From Moorena bouillonii PNG (GTDB lineage: Bacteria > Cyanobacteriota > Cyanobacteriia > Cyanobacteriales > Coleofasciculaceae), in the NCBI RefSeq assembly GCF_001942495.1, contig NZ_MKZS01000001.1, positions 7,454,007 through 7,487,720 of the forward strand: DNA of 33,714 nt, read 5' to 3'. The notes beneath the pieces are model-generated. The model saw only the letters and a list, made by a program, of their open reading frames with translations, was not told where the DNA came from and made no database searches. The number at the start of each line of letters is the position of its first letter. Position 1 is the stretch's first letter. Below, piece by piece: positions 7,194 through 15,006 of the stretch. Both the position numbers and the translations under genes were made by a program.

Positions 7194-8642
7194 ATGTCTA
7201 GGGAACAAATAGGAATTATCGAACTGAAACCAGAAACGCAAAGAGCGATCGCAGATTATTTAATCGATGTAGCCCGCAAAGGGTATGATGTTCAAAAATT
7301 CGATCCCCAGCTCAAATATGGGGGAACCAAACTTTCCCTTTCCCAACAGGAAGGCTATTATCCCAACTGCCATCTTATTGTTCTGAAAAAATTAGGCTAC
7401 GCCGTTACCGAAATCCTGCAAGAAAACAACGAAAAAGAAGCTTTAGGCTGCTTCCAAGCTTACCGAGAACTGTTCTCCGCAGCTAGCAAGTGCCAAGATG
7501 GCAACGACTCATCTATTCCCTACATTCAAAAAATCCAGTTTCTACCAGAGGGTCTGTTTGCTGACATCGATCCGGCTGATTTAATTTCCCCCAATGGGTT
7601 TAGGATTCCTGAACACCTCAATACTTGGGAAGAGATCCAGGACTATTCAGCTAAGTTGCTGGTGCCAAAACTACTCCTAGCTGCCATTTGTGGCATCCAC
7701 AACCAATTCCCCTGGATGGATACAGACATGGATCTCAACTCCACCATGCACACCATGCGACCGGATCCAGACAAGTATCATGTTAATGCTGGCTATGGCG
7801 GTGGCTATATCAAGCAGCACACCGATGGCTATTGGAATGAGCGCAGTAATGTCCCTCTAATTATCGTTTTTCTCAGCATTAGCAATCCCAACCGGGAACC
7901 AACTGGTTTTATTCCTGTAGATGCCATTTTTCGGATTCCCTCCCCCAATTGCCCAGTTTACGATGACTGGCGTGCAGTCTTCCATGATTTGATTCCAGCG
8001 GGTCAAAGCCCTGAACAATTTGTGCAATGGGTTGTTGATCAAGCGACTCAACCCCAGTTTTCTTTTGTTATGGGTGTACTGGGTGGGGATGCTAAACGAG
8101 GTGTTTACGAGACTCCCCTCTTAGAGAAAGACCCCAATCATGGTGGCTACCTGTTTCGAGCCAAATCAACCTTTCAGTCTTCTAACCCAGATGCTGCACC
8201 TGTGGTAGAATTCACCAATCGCATGATCGAGTTTTTGGGAAGCCAGAAAGTAGCAGATACATACCTAGAAGTGTCTTTATCACCTGGAGAAATATATCTG
8301 GCTCTAAATGGGGCGGGATTATCAATTGATGCCAATCCTGACTATGAAGCTGATGGTTATGCCTACCCGGTAAAAGGAGCAGCAACGATTCACGGCAGGG
8401 GTAAATTGGCAGCAAGTGACGGTAAAATTGACAGAACCTTGGCACGGGGTAATAGTTTAAAAGGTCAGGAAAGAACGTTTTACGCCCCAGATTATGGAGC
8501 TGATTTGCTGTTAGAGGAGTTGAAAAAATGTTCTTCTGATCCTAAACTAGCATTGCTGGATCGAAATAGCTTCTTCCCAGACCAGGGGATTGTTACTAAG
8601 CTTCTCCAGGAAGGTATTCGTGGTAACCAATTGAAACGATAA
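7194..8642 (+). CDS. Candidate Fe(II)/2-oxoglutarate oxygenase, TauD/clavaminate-synthase-like
   Basis: I do not recognise the exact family of this 482-residue protein. It carries H209-T-D211 in KQHTDGYW, a fitting HxD iron motif, and a distal ATIHGRG segment with H400 and R402. R414 lies 14 residues further on, close to the spacing between the distal His and the 2-oxoglutarate-binding Arg in TauD. This pattern suggests a jelly-roll dioxygenase, but the protein is much longer than TauD (about 280). It begins 48 bases after the PLP gene and is followed after 135 bases by a methyltransferase gene, so it is probably part of the same operon. It could hydroxylate, desaturate or decarboxylate the histidine-derived intermediate. 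The function is an inference from motif and context only. Confidence 0.5.
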   Translation: MSREQIGIIELKPETQRAIADYLIDVARKGYDVQKFDPQLKYGGTKLSLSQQEGYYPNCHLIVLKKLGYAVTEILQENNEKEALGCFQAYRELFSAASKCQDGNDSSIPYIQKIQFLPEGLFADIDPADLISPNGFRIPEHLNTWEEIQDYSAKLLVPKLLLAAICGIHNQFPWMDTDMDLNSTMHTMRPDPDKYHVNAGYGGGYIKQHTDGYWNERSNVPLIIVFLSISNPNREPTGFIPVDAIFRIPSPNCPVYDDWRAVFHDLIPAGQSPEQFVQWVVDQATQPQFSFVMGVLGGDAKRGVYETPLLEKDPNHGGYLFRAKSTFQSSNPDAAPVVEFTNRMIEFLGSQKVADTYLEVSLSPGEIYLALNGAGLSIDANPDYEADGYAYPVKGAATIHGRGKLAASDGKIDRTLARGNSLKGQERTFYAPDYGADLLLEELKKCSSDPKLALLDRNSFFPDQGIVTKLLQEGIRGNQLKR

Positions 8643-8777
8643 CTGACGTTAGTAAAAATGGGGTTTAGCTGAATTACAATCTGACTGATTGGGTTATCCA
8701 GTAAATTTATAGTCTTCAGCTACCCAATCTCTAAAAAAATTAGCCTCAAAAATATTCTATTAAATAAAAATAACCCC

Positions 8778-9623
8778 ATGGCGAATTTGTCAGTAATTGA
8801 TACATTTAATCAAAGCTACTTTGATAGCAAAGATATGGACTTATTTTACCGAAGAGTATCCGGTGAGCATACCCATTGTGGAATCTTTGAACATCCAAAT
8901 GAAGATGTGTATATCGCTAAGAAGCGCACTACCGAATATATGACATCATTGCTGACCTTGGATCGAGATAGTCACCTGCTTGATTTAGGTTCTGGCTATG
9001 GTGGAGCAGCACGATATATAGCAAAAGAATTCGGCTGTCAGGTATCTTGTATAAACCTCAGCGAACAACAGAATGCCATTAATATTGATCGCAATCAAGA
9101 GGAGGGGTTGAGTGATTTAGTCCATGTGCATCAAGGGAGTTTTGAAAAGTTACCCTTTTCTGACTCGAAATTTAATGCGGCTTGGGCACAGGATTCGCTT
9201 TTTTATAGCGATACCCAATTACAAGCGTTTAGAGAAGCCCATCGAGTGTTAGTCAAGGGTGGTGAATTTATCGCTTGCACCTATTTCTTCGGTGGTAATT
9301 ATCCTTCCCCAGAAGAGGTGAATAAGGTAGTAGATTGGTACACTGGGGGCGGAATTCACAAGGTCTATTTCTTGCATATAGATGATTATCGAAAAGTTGC
9401 TGATGAAATTGGGATGGCTGAGGTACAAGTGATTGACTTAACCCATCATATTTCCGTGAATTATTGGCAAATATTGAAAAAAATGGAAGAAATCCAAGCT
9501 GATGAACAGCTCTGGAGTGATGAGTTTTTTGAGAAGAAGAAGCAACGGCTACTGGATTGTGCGGAAGTTGGGAAAAGCGGCTTACTTCAATGGGGTATCT
9601 TGCACTATCGGAAAGAAAATTAG
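8778..9623 (+). CDS. SAM methyltransferase of glycine-betaine type (sarcosine/dimethylglycine N-methyltransferase-like)
   Basis: This 281-residue protein has motif I LLDLGSGYGG at residues 67-76 and a leading NQSYFDSKDMDLFYRRVSG segment with HTHCGIFEHP. The latter resembles the opening of bacterial sarcosine/dimethylglycine N-methyltransferases, which read similarly before their SAM domain. SFEKLPFSDSKFNAAWAQDS matches the motif II-III region of that group. It is the last gene of the plus-strand series begun by egtD. A role in N- or S-methylation of a histidine-derived product is more likely here than plain glycine betaine synthesis, because the partner glycine/sarcosine methyltransferase is not present; this is inference from context. 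The ATG at 8778 gives the expected length. Confidence 0.78.
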   Translation: MANLSVIDTFNQSYFDSKDMDLFYRRVSGEHTHCGIFEHPNEDVYIAKKRTTEYMTSLLTLDRDSHLLDLGSGYGGAARYIAKEFGCQVSCINLSEQQNAINIDRNQEEGLSDLVHVHQGSFEKLPFSDSKFNAAWAQDSLFYSDTQLQAFREAHRVLVKGGEFIACTYFFGGNYPSPEEVNKVVDWYTGGGIHKVYFLHIDDYRKVADEIGMAEVQVIDLTHHISVNYWQILKKMEEIQADEQLWSDEFFEKKKQRLLDCAEVGKSGLLQWGILHYRKEN

Positions 9624-9650
9624 CCCCCAGTAACACAAGAATAACAAACT

Positions 9651-9875
9651 ATGGACTATCGCAACATCATCACCATCGAGCCTGGTAAACGCAGTGGTAA
9701 ACCTTGTATAAGAGGCATGCGCATTACTGTCTACGACATTTTAGAATATCTGGCCGGGGGAATGACAGAAGCAGAAATTATAGACGATTTTTCTGAACTA
9801 ACCTCCGAAGATATCAAAGCCTGTCTTGCTTTTGCAGCAGAGCGTGAAAAAAAGTTATTCGTGGTATCTTTGTGA
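9651..9875 (+). CDS. DUF433 family antitoxin-like protein
   Basis: This 74-residue protein has the full DUF433 pattern: an early IEPGKRSGKPCIRG box, RITVYDILEYLAGG, and the closing LTSEDIKACLAFAA segment. DUF433 proteins are usually the antitoxin half of a pair with a PIN-like DUF5615 toxin that starts with overlapping codons. The stop codon here overlaps a GTG at 9872 that opens a 32-codon frame, but that frame does not look like DUF5615. The toxin gene therefore seems lost, and the antitoxin is an orphan. Confidence 0.8.
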   Translation: MDYRNIITIEPGKRSGKPCIRGMRITVYDILEYLAGGMTEAEIIDDFSELTSEDIKACLAFAAEREKKLFVVSL

Positions 9876-9970
9876 AACTTCGTGTACAAAATGTCTATAG
9901 AAAGGATCGCTTTTATGAAGTCATGGAGAATGATGAAGTTAAAAAAAAATATTATAAGCAGGCAATTTAA
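9872..9970 (+). pseudogene. Short frame where the DUF433 partner toxin would be expected
   Basis: A GTG that overlaps the DUF433 stop opens a 32-residue frame starting MKLRVQNVYRKDRF. The coupling resembles a toxin-antitoxin pair, but the residues do not match DUF5615 as I know it. It is either a decayed remnant or noise. Confidence 0.25.
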
Positions 9971-10022
9971 TCAATAATAATAAATACAGTATTAGTTGAA
10001 TTAGAAACAGGTAAATCAATCC

Positions 10023-10202
10023 TTCTACTTGGGTCAATGGCAGTTTATAGAGCGTGGTAAAAAATATTACCCCCACCCTAATACTAACCTCAAGACTTCT
10101 TTAGAAATCTGGAGCTATCAGGTTAAATAGATTGAAGCCTTAATAGATACTGAAGTCCAGCAAATAAAACTTCATGGCAGCGGACGAGGACTATTAGAAT
10201 AG
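10023..10202 (+). pseudogene. Decayed coding remnant of unknown family
   Basis: One frame reads FYLGQWQFIERGKKYY and on through IWSYQVK to a TAG at 10128-10130, then continues as IEALIDTEVQQIKLHG to a TAG at 10200-10202. The composition looks protein-coding on both sides of the internal stop. I do not recognise the family. A 34-bp piece at 10117-10150 recurs at 10546-10579. Confidence 0.3.
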
Positions 10203-10233
10203 AAAGGTACGCTCGACTTGACCGGAGTGTTTT

Positions 10234-10449
10234 ATGGTTTCATCAGAACTAATCTCGACCTTGAGAGAACTGAGTCGCTCAGACAAGTTCTATATCATAC
10301 AGATTCTGATTTCGGAACTAGCCCAACAAGAAACTGATTTAATTAAACCTGACCAGTCTTACCCAGTGTGGTCGCCTTATGATGCGGTTGAGGCAGCGGA
10401 TACGATGTTAAAAGTTCTACAGGCTGCCAAAGCTCAAGATCATGGGTAA
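10234..10449 (+). CDS. Small cyanobacterial hypothetical protein
   Basis: This 71-residue protein is rich in charged residues and has two predicted helices (TLRELSRSDKFYIIQILISEL) followed by YPVWSPYDAVEAADTML. I recall similar small proteins in cyanobacteria encoded just before a retropepsin-like protein, and the stop here overlaps the start of such a frame (ATGGGTAA at 10442-10449). It may be the first half of a two-gene module, perhaps toxin-antitoxin-like. No function is assigned. Confidence 0.5.
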   Translation: MVSSELISTLRELSRSDKFYIIQILISELAQQETDLIKPDQSYPVWSPYDAVEAADTMLKVLQAAKAQDHG

Positions 10450-10555
10450 TCCTAAACGATATCCATTTGTTTCCAGTGATACAGCCTTAGGCGAAGCTAG
10501 TTTTCGCCCGTATTTGCCTTTTACCTTAGTTTATCAACAGGGTACATCAGGTTAA
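10442..10555 (+). pseudogene. Truncated retropepsin-like aspartic protease gene
   Basis: The frame overlaps the previous gene by eight bases and encodes 37 residues: MGNPKRYPFVSSD, then LGEASFRPYLPFTLVYQQ. That opening resembles small cyanobacterial proteins in which an aspartyl LLDTGATVN-type motif follows shortly after. The frame stops before any such motif, at the edge of the 10546 repeat copy, so the catalytic part is missing. The family call is from memory and tentative. Confidence 0.35.
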
Positions 10556-10592
10556 GTAAATTCAAGCCTTAATAGATAAGGAGAAAGAAAAA

Positions 10593-11033
10593 ATGAAACT
10601 GTGGAGTGATAACTTTACCAATGGTGATAAGATTCCTAAAGAGTTTGGTTTTGGTAAATATCACCCACAAAAACACATGGTATTTTAAGATAACAAAAAT
10701 CCCCATTTAGGTTGGAGTGATTTACCACCAGGAACCCGTTCTCTAGTCTTAATTTGCCATGACTCTGATGTGCCAAGTGTATTTGATGATGCTGAGCAAG
10801 AGGGTAAAATTGTCTCAGCTAGCCTACCCCGTATAGATAGTTATCATTGGGTCTTGGTAGATTTATCACCGGATATTCAATCGATTGCTGCTGGTGAGTT
10901 CAGTGATGGCGTAATTCCTGGGGGCAAAAATGGCCCTGAAGCCCCGTTAGGTACTCGCCAGGGAATCAATGATTATGGCGAAGGGTATGTTGGCGATCCT
11001 GAAATGGCAGGATATTATCGGGGCGATGCGTAA
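10593..11033 (+). pseudogene. PEBP (YbhB/YbcL) family gene with in-frame stop and lost 3' end
   Basis: A continuous frame starts with ATG at 10593, reads MKLWSDNFTNGDKIPKEF, meets TAA at codon 32 (10686-10688), and goes on as LGWSDLPPGTRSLVLICHD and DSYHWVLVDLSPD. The segment from the internal GTG at 10770 encodes 87 residues. Phosphatidylethanolamine-binding-protein relatives in bacteria read like this throughout, with a codon such as TCA where TAA now stands. The C-terminus stops at PEMAGYYRGDA, before the conserved closing part with the HHY-type segment, and the left hairpin of the second tnpB element begins three bases later at 11036. The gene is therefore inactivated twice: by a nonsense change and by truncation at an insertion. 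Confidence 0.75.
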
Positions 11034-12375
11034 AACCCCCGCGTTTTAACCGGGGGATATAAGCGAGTTTGACGAATTTATTCGGCTGTCAAGCTAGTAT
11101 TATGCTAGAATAATTAGTATAACTCTATAGATAGTGAGTCTAACTTTGATAGTCTACGAGTTCAAAGCAAAAGGTAAAGACAGTCAGTACAAGGCAATTG
11201 ATGAGGCAATACGCACCTATAAGTTCATCCGTAATTCTTGTCTAAGATATTGGATGGACAATAAAGGTGTGGGCAAATATGACCTCAATAAATATTGTCG
11301 GGTACTGGCCAAAGAATTCCCCTTTGCAAACCAGCTCAACTCTCAAGCTAGGCAGTCTGCGGCTGAATGTACTTGGAGCGCAATTAGTCGATTTTACGAG
11401 AACTGTAAAAGAAAGATACCCGGAAAGAAAGGCTTTCCCAGGTTCAAGAAACACCCTCGTTCAGTTGAATACAAAAAAACGGGATGGAAGCTTTCAGAGA
11501 ACCGAAAGGCTATCACTTTCACCGATCAAAACAAGATCGGAAAATTGAAGCTGAAAGGAACCTATGATCTCCATTTATATCAACTCGAAGACATTAAACG
11601 AGTCAGGTTGGTTAGAAGAGCGGATGGGTACTATGTGCAGTTTTGTATTTCAGTAGATCTCAAGATAGAAACTGAACCAACAGGTAAAGCCATTGGCTTG
11701 GATGTCGGGATTAAATACTTCCTAGCGGATAGCTTGGGAAATACAATTGAAAACCCAAAGTTCTATCGAAAGTCAGAGAAACAGTTAAATCGTGCTAATC
11801 GCAGAAAATCTAAAAAGTACGTTCGTGGAGCCAAGCCGCAATCAAAAAACTATCACAAAGCTAGATGTCAATATGCCCGAAAGCATTTAAGAGTAAGTCG
11901 GCAGCGTAAAGAGTATTGCAAGCGAGTCGCATACTGCGTAATCCACTCTAATGATGTGGTCGCCTATGAAGACTTAAATGTGAAGGGTATGGTAAAAAAT
12001 CGACATCTAGCCAAGTCAATTAGTGATGTTGGATGGTCAACTTTTCGACACTGGTTAGAATATTTTGGAGTGAAATATGGCAAGCTAACAATTACTGTAG
12101 CTCCCCATAACACCTCTCAAAACTGCTCTAACTGTGGAAAAAAAGTTAATAAGTCTCTATCAACAAGAACTCACATTTGTTCGTGTGGATACACAGAAGA
12201 TAGAGACATTAACGCTGCCAAAAACATTCTAAAAAAGGCTCTAAGTACCGTAGGGCATACGGAATCTTTAAAGCTTGGGGAGTTTAATCCGCTTTTAATG
12301 TTGGAGCAATCCTGCATTAGAAAGATTGAACTGTGAACCAAGAATCCCCGTCTTTTTAAAGCGGGGAGTGTCAAC
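11034..12375 (+). mobile_element. Second IS200/IS605-superfamily element carrying tnpB only
   Basis: A left-end hairpin (CCCCCG at 11036-11041 with CGGGGG at 11051-11056) precedes tnpB. A right-end hairpin (CCCCG at 12346-12350 with CGGGG at 12362-12366) and then TCAAC at 12371-12375 follow it. The element has no tnpA. It sits in the 3' end of the PEBP gene on the left and five bases from the DUF4126 stop on the right. The right end is nearly identical in pattern to 23963-23997 on the minus strand. Confidence 0.7.
11134..12336 (+). CDS. tnpB: TnpB, RNA-guided endonuclease of IS200/IS605 type
   Basis: This 400-residue protein starts with GTG at 11134. RuvC residues appear intact: D190 in AIGLDVGI, E279 in VAYEDLNVKGM, and D358 in EDRDINAAKN. 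The zinc-binding residues are C331, C334, C349 and C351, so the second knuckle is the short CxC form, unlike the CxxC of the TnpB at 1588. The N-terminal segment KDSQYKAIDEAIRTYKFIRN also differs, so the two TnpBs belong to separate subgroups. The guide would come from the DNA just beyond 12375, which covers the last codons of the DUF4126 gene. Confidence 0.92.
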   Translation: MSLTLIVYEFKAKGKDSQYKAIDEAIRTYKFIRNSCLRYWMDNKGVGKYDLNKYCRVLAKEFPFANQLNSQARQSAAECTWSAISRFYENCKRKIPGKKGFPRFKKHPRSVEYKKTGWKLSENRKAITFTDQNKIGKLKLKGTYDLHLYQLEDIKRVRLVRRADGYYVQFCISVDLKIETEPTGKAIGLDVGIKYFLADSLGNTIENPKFYRKSEKQLNRANRRKSKKYVRGAKPQSKNYHKARCQYARKHLRVSRQRKEYCKRVAYCVIHSNDVVAYEDLNVKGMVKNRHLAKSISDVGWSTFRHWLEYFGVKYGKLTITVAPHNTSQNCSNCGKKVNKSLSTRTHICSCGYTEDRDINAAKNILKKALSTVGHTESLKLGEFNPLLMLEQSCIRKIEL

Positions 12376-12379
12376 GCCT

Positions 12380-12970
12380 TCAGTCAGGATTCTGGTCATG
12401 GCTTTGATCACTGATACGGGAACGCTTACCTCGAAAATACCAACGATACCAATGCTTAGCACTGCGAATCGCTAACCACAGTAGCAGTAAAGCGATTAAT
12501 CCTCCTTGTTCAGGAGCATCAAAAGCCAAAATTATCAAAACTACGCACAGAAAATCCTGAAGAAAAACTACCCACAGAGGCAAGCCACGCAAACGGTAGA
12601 ACCATCCTACTTGAACTAACTGGAGTACGAAGGCTAATAAGCCGCCGACAATACCCACGACCCAGACAAATCCCGTTAGTTCTTCGGCAAACTGAGTTAC
12701 AGCAATACCAAGAATTGCTCCCACTAGAGGACTTAACACTAGCTGAACTATTTGCAAGATTCGCTGTCCTAATAGATTTTTGGAGGCAAATAGCTCCACC
12801 AATGACCAAGTTGTCAAGATAGTCAGCAAGACTGGGGGATGAATCTGTGAGAGTAACGGTACCTTCGACCAGAGTTGGTCACTGTGGAGCAAACCAATCA
12901 CCAACAGGGGCAGGGCAATTCTCATTCCTGCCGCAGCGGAAGCTGAGAGGGCGGCGAGGAGTGCAATCAT
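12380..12970 (-). CDS. DUF4126 family integral membrane protein
   Basis: This 196-residue protein starts with LLAALSASAAAGMRIALPLLVIGLL and shows about five hydrophobic segments (residues 2-25, 45-62, 72-92, 100-122 and 130-165). It ends in a basic tail. The pattern of a small, alanine- and leucine-rich protein with a GMR motif in the first helix matches DUF4126. Its function is not known. It is transcribed towards the tnpB element, whose right end lies five bases past the stop codon, and is divergent from glutamate dehydrogenase across a 142-base gap. Confidence 0.8.
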   Translation of the reverse strand: MIALLAALSASAAAGMRIALPLLVIGLLHSDQLWSKVPLLSQIHPPVLLTILTTWSLVELFASKNLLGQRILQIVQLVLSPLVGAILGIAVTQFAEELTGFVWVVGIVGGLLAFVLQLVQVGWFYRLRGLPLWVVFLQDFLCVVLIILAFDAPEQGGLIALLLLWLAIRSAKHWYRWYFRGKRSRISDQSHDQNPD

Positions 12971-13112
12971 GAGCGTCGTGACTTTGGCAAGAGGTTTACT
13001 ATAAACCAGTCAAGCTTAGCATAATGTAACAAAATATACAGTTTTTCTGTGATTAAATTAAATAACCAGGACTGGGTAAATGGTAAATTTTGTTAGCTGG
13101 AGAAATAAGGCC

Positions 13113-14396
13113 ATGTCTGAGTCATTATTTGCTGATGCCAGTAAACGATTGCAGAAATCACTGAAATATGTGTCAATTTCGGAGGATGCGATCGCACGCT
13201 TAAAATATCCCAAATCTAGTTTGAGCGTTTCCATCCCAGTCCGCATGGATGATGGCTCGTTACAGATGTTTCAGGGCTATCGGGTTCGCTATGACACCAC
13301 CAGGGGACCAGCAAAAGGGGGAGTGCGCTATCATCCCAATGTTTGTTTAGATGAAGTCCAATCCTTAGCCTTTTGGATGACCTTTAAATGTGCCACCTTA
13401 AATTTGCCCTTCGGGGGTGGCAAAGGGGGAATTACTCTAAATCCTAAAGCCTTATCGAAGCTGGAGTTGGAACGGTTAAGTCGTGGTTACATCGATGCGA
13501 TCGCAGATTTCATTGGGCCTGATATTGATATTCTCGCTCCCGACGTTTACACCAACTCCATGATTATGGGTTGGATGATGGATCAATATAGCGTCATTCG
13601 CCGTCAAATCAGTCCAGGGGTCGTCACAGGTAAACCCTTGGCCTTGGGAGGGAGTGTTGGTCGCGATACCGCTACCGCTACTGGCGCGTTTTTTGTGATT
13701 GAATCCATTTTGCCTAAATTTGACCAGCTGCCTCAAAATACCACCGTAGCCGTGCAAGGATTTGGTAATGCTGGTGCTGTCATAGCGCAACTGTTAGCTA
13801 AAGCAGGCTATAAAGTTGTCGCTGTCAGTGATTCTCAAGGGGGTATTTATGCCAAAAAAGGCTTAGATATTCCTAGTATTCGCCAATACAAAACATCGAG
13901 TCAAGGCATTAAAGCCGTTTACTGTCGAGGTAGCGTTTGCAATATTGTTGAGCATGAAGTCATTACTAATCAAGACCTTTTAGGGTTAGATGTAGATGTC
14001 TTGATTCCTGCTGCTTTGGAAAATCAAATCACTGAAGAAAACGTTGATAATATCAGAGCCAACTATATCTTTGAAGTAGCGAATGGACCAGTAACCTCGA
14101 CAGCTGACAATCGTTTGGAAGAAAAAGGCATCTATGTTTTTCCTGACATATTGGTTAATGCTGGAGGTGTCACCGTTAGCTATTTTGAATGGTTACAAAA
14201 CCGGAGTGGACACTATTGGAAGCTCGATGAAGTCCATCAGCGTCTGAAAGAGAAAATGGTGGAAGAAACCGAAACGATTTGGTCACTTTCTCAGGAACTA
14301 GCAGTTTCCATGCGCACAGCTGCTTATGTTCATGCTTTGAATCGCCTGGGAGACTCCCTGGATGCTAAAGGAACTAGGGATTATTACTGTAAATAA
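13113..14396 (+). CDS. gdhA: Glutamate dehydrogenase (Glu/Leu/Phe/Val dehydrogenase family)
   Basis: The protein reversibly converts 2-oxoglutarate and ammonium to glutamate with NAD(P)H in the cytoplasm. The catalytic lysine region LPFGGGKGGI lies near residue 100, the Rossmann loop VQGFGNAGAV near 215, and the family blocks KGGVRYHP and EVANGPVT are present. I prefer the ATG at 13113, preceded by an ATAAGG-type ribosome site, which gives 427 residues; an in-frame ATG at 13080 would add 11 residues. The gene stands alone, divergent from the DUF4126 gene. The sequence does not fix the cofactor, although cyanobacterial GdhA is usually NADP-dependent. Confidence 0.93.
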   Translation: MSESLFADASKRLQKSLKYVSISEDAIARLKYPKSSLSVSIPVRMDDGSLQMFQGYRVRYDTTRGPAKGGVRYHPNVCLDEVQSLAFWMTFKCATLNLPFGGGKGGITLNPKALSKLELERLSRGYIDAIADFIGPDIDILAPDVYTNSMIMGWMMDQYSVIRRQISPGVVTGKPLALGGSVGRDTATATGAFFVIESILPKFDQLPQNTTVAVQGFGNAGAVIAQLLAKAGYKVVAVSDSQGGIYAKKGLDIPSIRQYKTSSQGIKAVYCRGSVCNIVEHEVITNQDLLGLDVDVLIPAALENQITEENVDNIRANYIFEVANGPVTSTADNRLEEKGIYVFPDILVNAGGVTVSYFEWLQNRSGHYWKLDEVHQRLKEKMVEETETIWSLSQELAVSMRTAAYVHALNRLGDSLDAKGTRDYYCK

Positions 14397-14433
14397 ATCC
14401 GAAAGGGGTGCATCTCCTAAAAGCTGTTTGAGC

Positions 14434-14478
14434 TGGTGGGTGGAATGGGCATCTTGGTGGAACGGGCATCTTGCCCGT
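14434..14478. repeat. GGAACGGGCATCTTGCCCGT-type palindromic repeat
   Basis: The stretch contains ACGGGCATCTTGCCCGT, an inverted repeat of ACGGGCA around a short centre, preceded by a partial copy. The same family occurs at 33423-33486. It is a dispersed repeat of this genome. Confidence 0.7.
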
Positions 14479-14486
14479 TTCATTTC

Positions 14487-14553
14487 TGGACGGACTGTCC
14501 CAACACTGGCTACTAATAAAATCAGGGTGAGCCGGTTCCTAACCTACCCTACG
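14487..14553 (-). repeat. MITE-like palindromic repeat, copy C (degenerate)
   Basis: The reverse complement of this stretch matches 29929-30000 closely, including AGCCAGT, ACAGTCCGTCC and the AGGGT end. One end of the inverted repeat is changed, so the copy is decayed. Confidence 0.65.
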
Positions 14554-15006
14554 CTACATTTACTATAGCATTTTAAAATATATCATAAAAACTTATCACT
14601 ATTCTAGTGATAAATCATGATCATATCTCTAATGGTTTTTAATCATAACGTTTGATAATTTTCTAAGTTTAGAAAGGGCGTTATTTAGTTAGTGATCGCA
14701 TACAGCGCAGCATAGCATATCGCCAACTTTTACAGACAACGCTCAAAGGTTAATTTTCCCTCTGGTATAGAAAGGCAAATCCCCAAATACAAATCACAGC
14801 AAGACTTTGGGGATTTGATTAAAAATTATCAATAAAGACTTGACAAATAGTATTGTTTATGAAATTGTCACCAAGGCTAGATTAGCTGTTTTTACCCTGA
14901 CCATGAGCTGTTGCTGTAACCAACGGTGTATTAATTGTGTCCCACTAGTTATCCTACGGTAAACTTAGTGTAAACTTGAATTTATTATTCTCTGGAGAAA
15001 TTAATT
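14554..15006. other. Intergenic region with one strong hairpin
   Basis: No gene is visible here. A perfect 12-bp inverted repeat (14776-14787 with 14806-14817, arms CAAATCCCCAAA and TTTGGGGATTTG) stands near the middle and could be a small transposable remnant or a terminator. TTGACA at 14840 lacks a convincing -10 box. The last part is the leader of the EF-hand gene, with GGAG about ten bases before its ATG. Confidence 0.55.

Larger units (their letters stand above)
10117..10579 (+). repeat. Pair of imperfect 34-bp direct repeats
   Basis: The stretch at 10117-10150 recurs at 10546-10579 with about four mismatches; both contain AGCCTTAATAGATA. The two copies bracket the small ORF pair at 10234-10555 and may be the scar of a duplication or deletion event. 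Confidence 0.6.

Noticed and set aside
8778-9623. Methyltransferase as a plain glycine betaine enzyme
   Set aside because: The partner glycine/sarcosine methyltransferase is absent, and the gene follows a histidine-modifying series. The possibility is kept as an alternative only.
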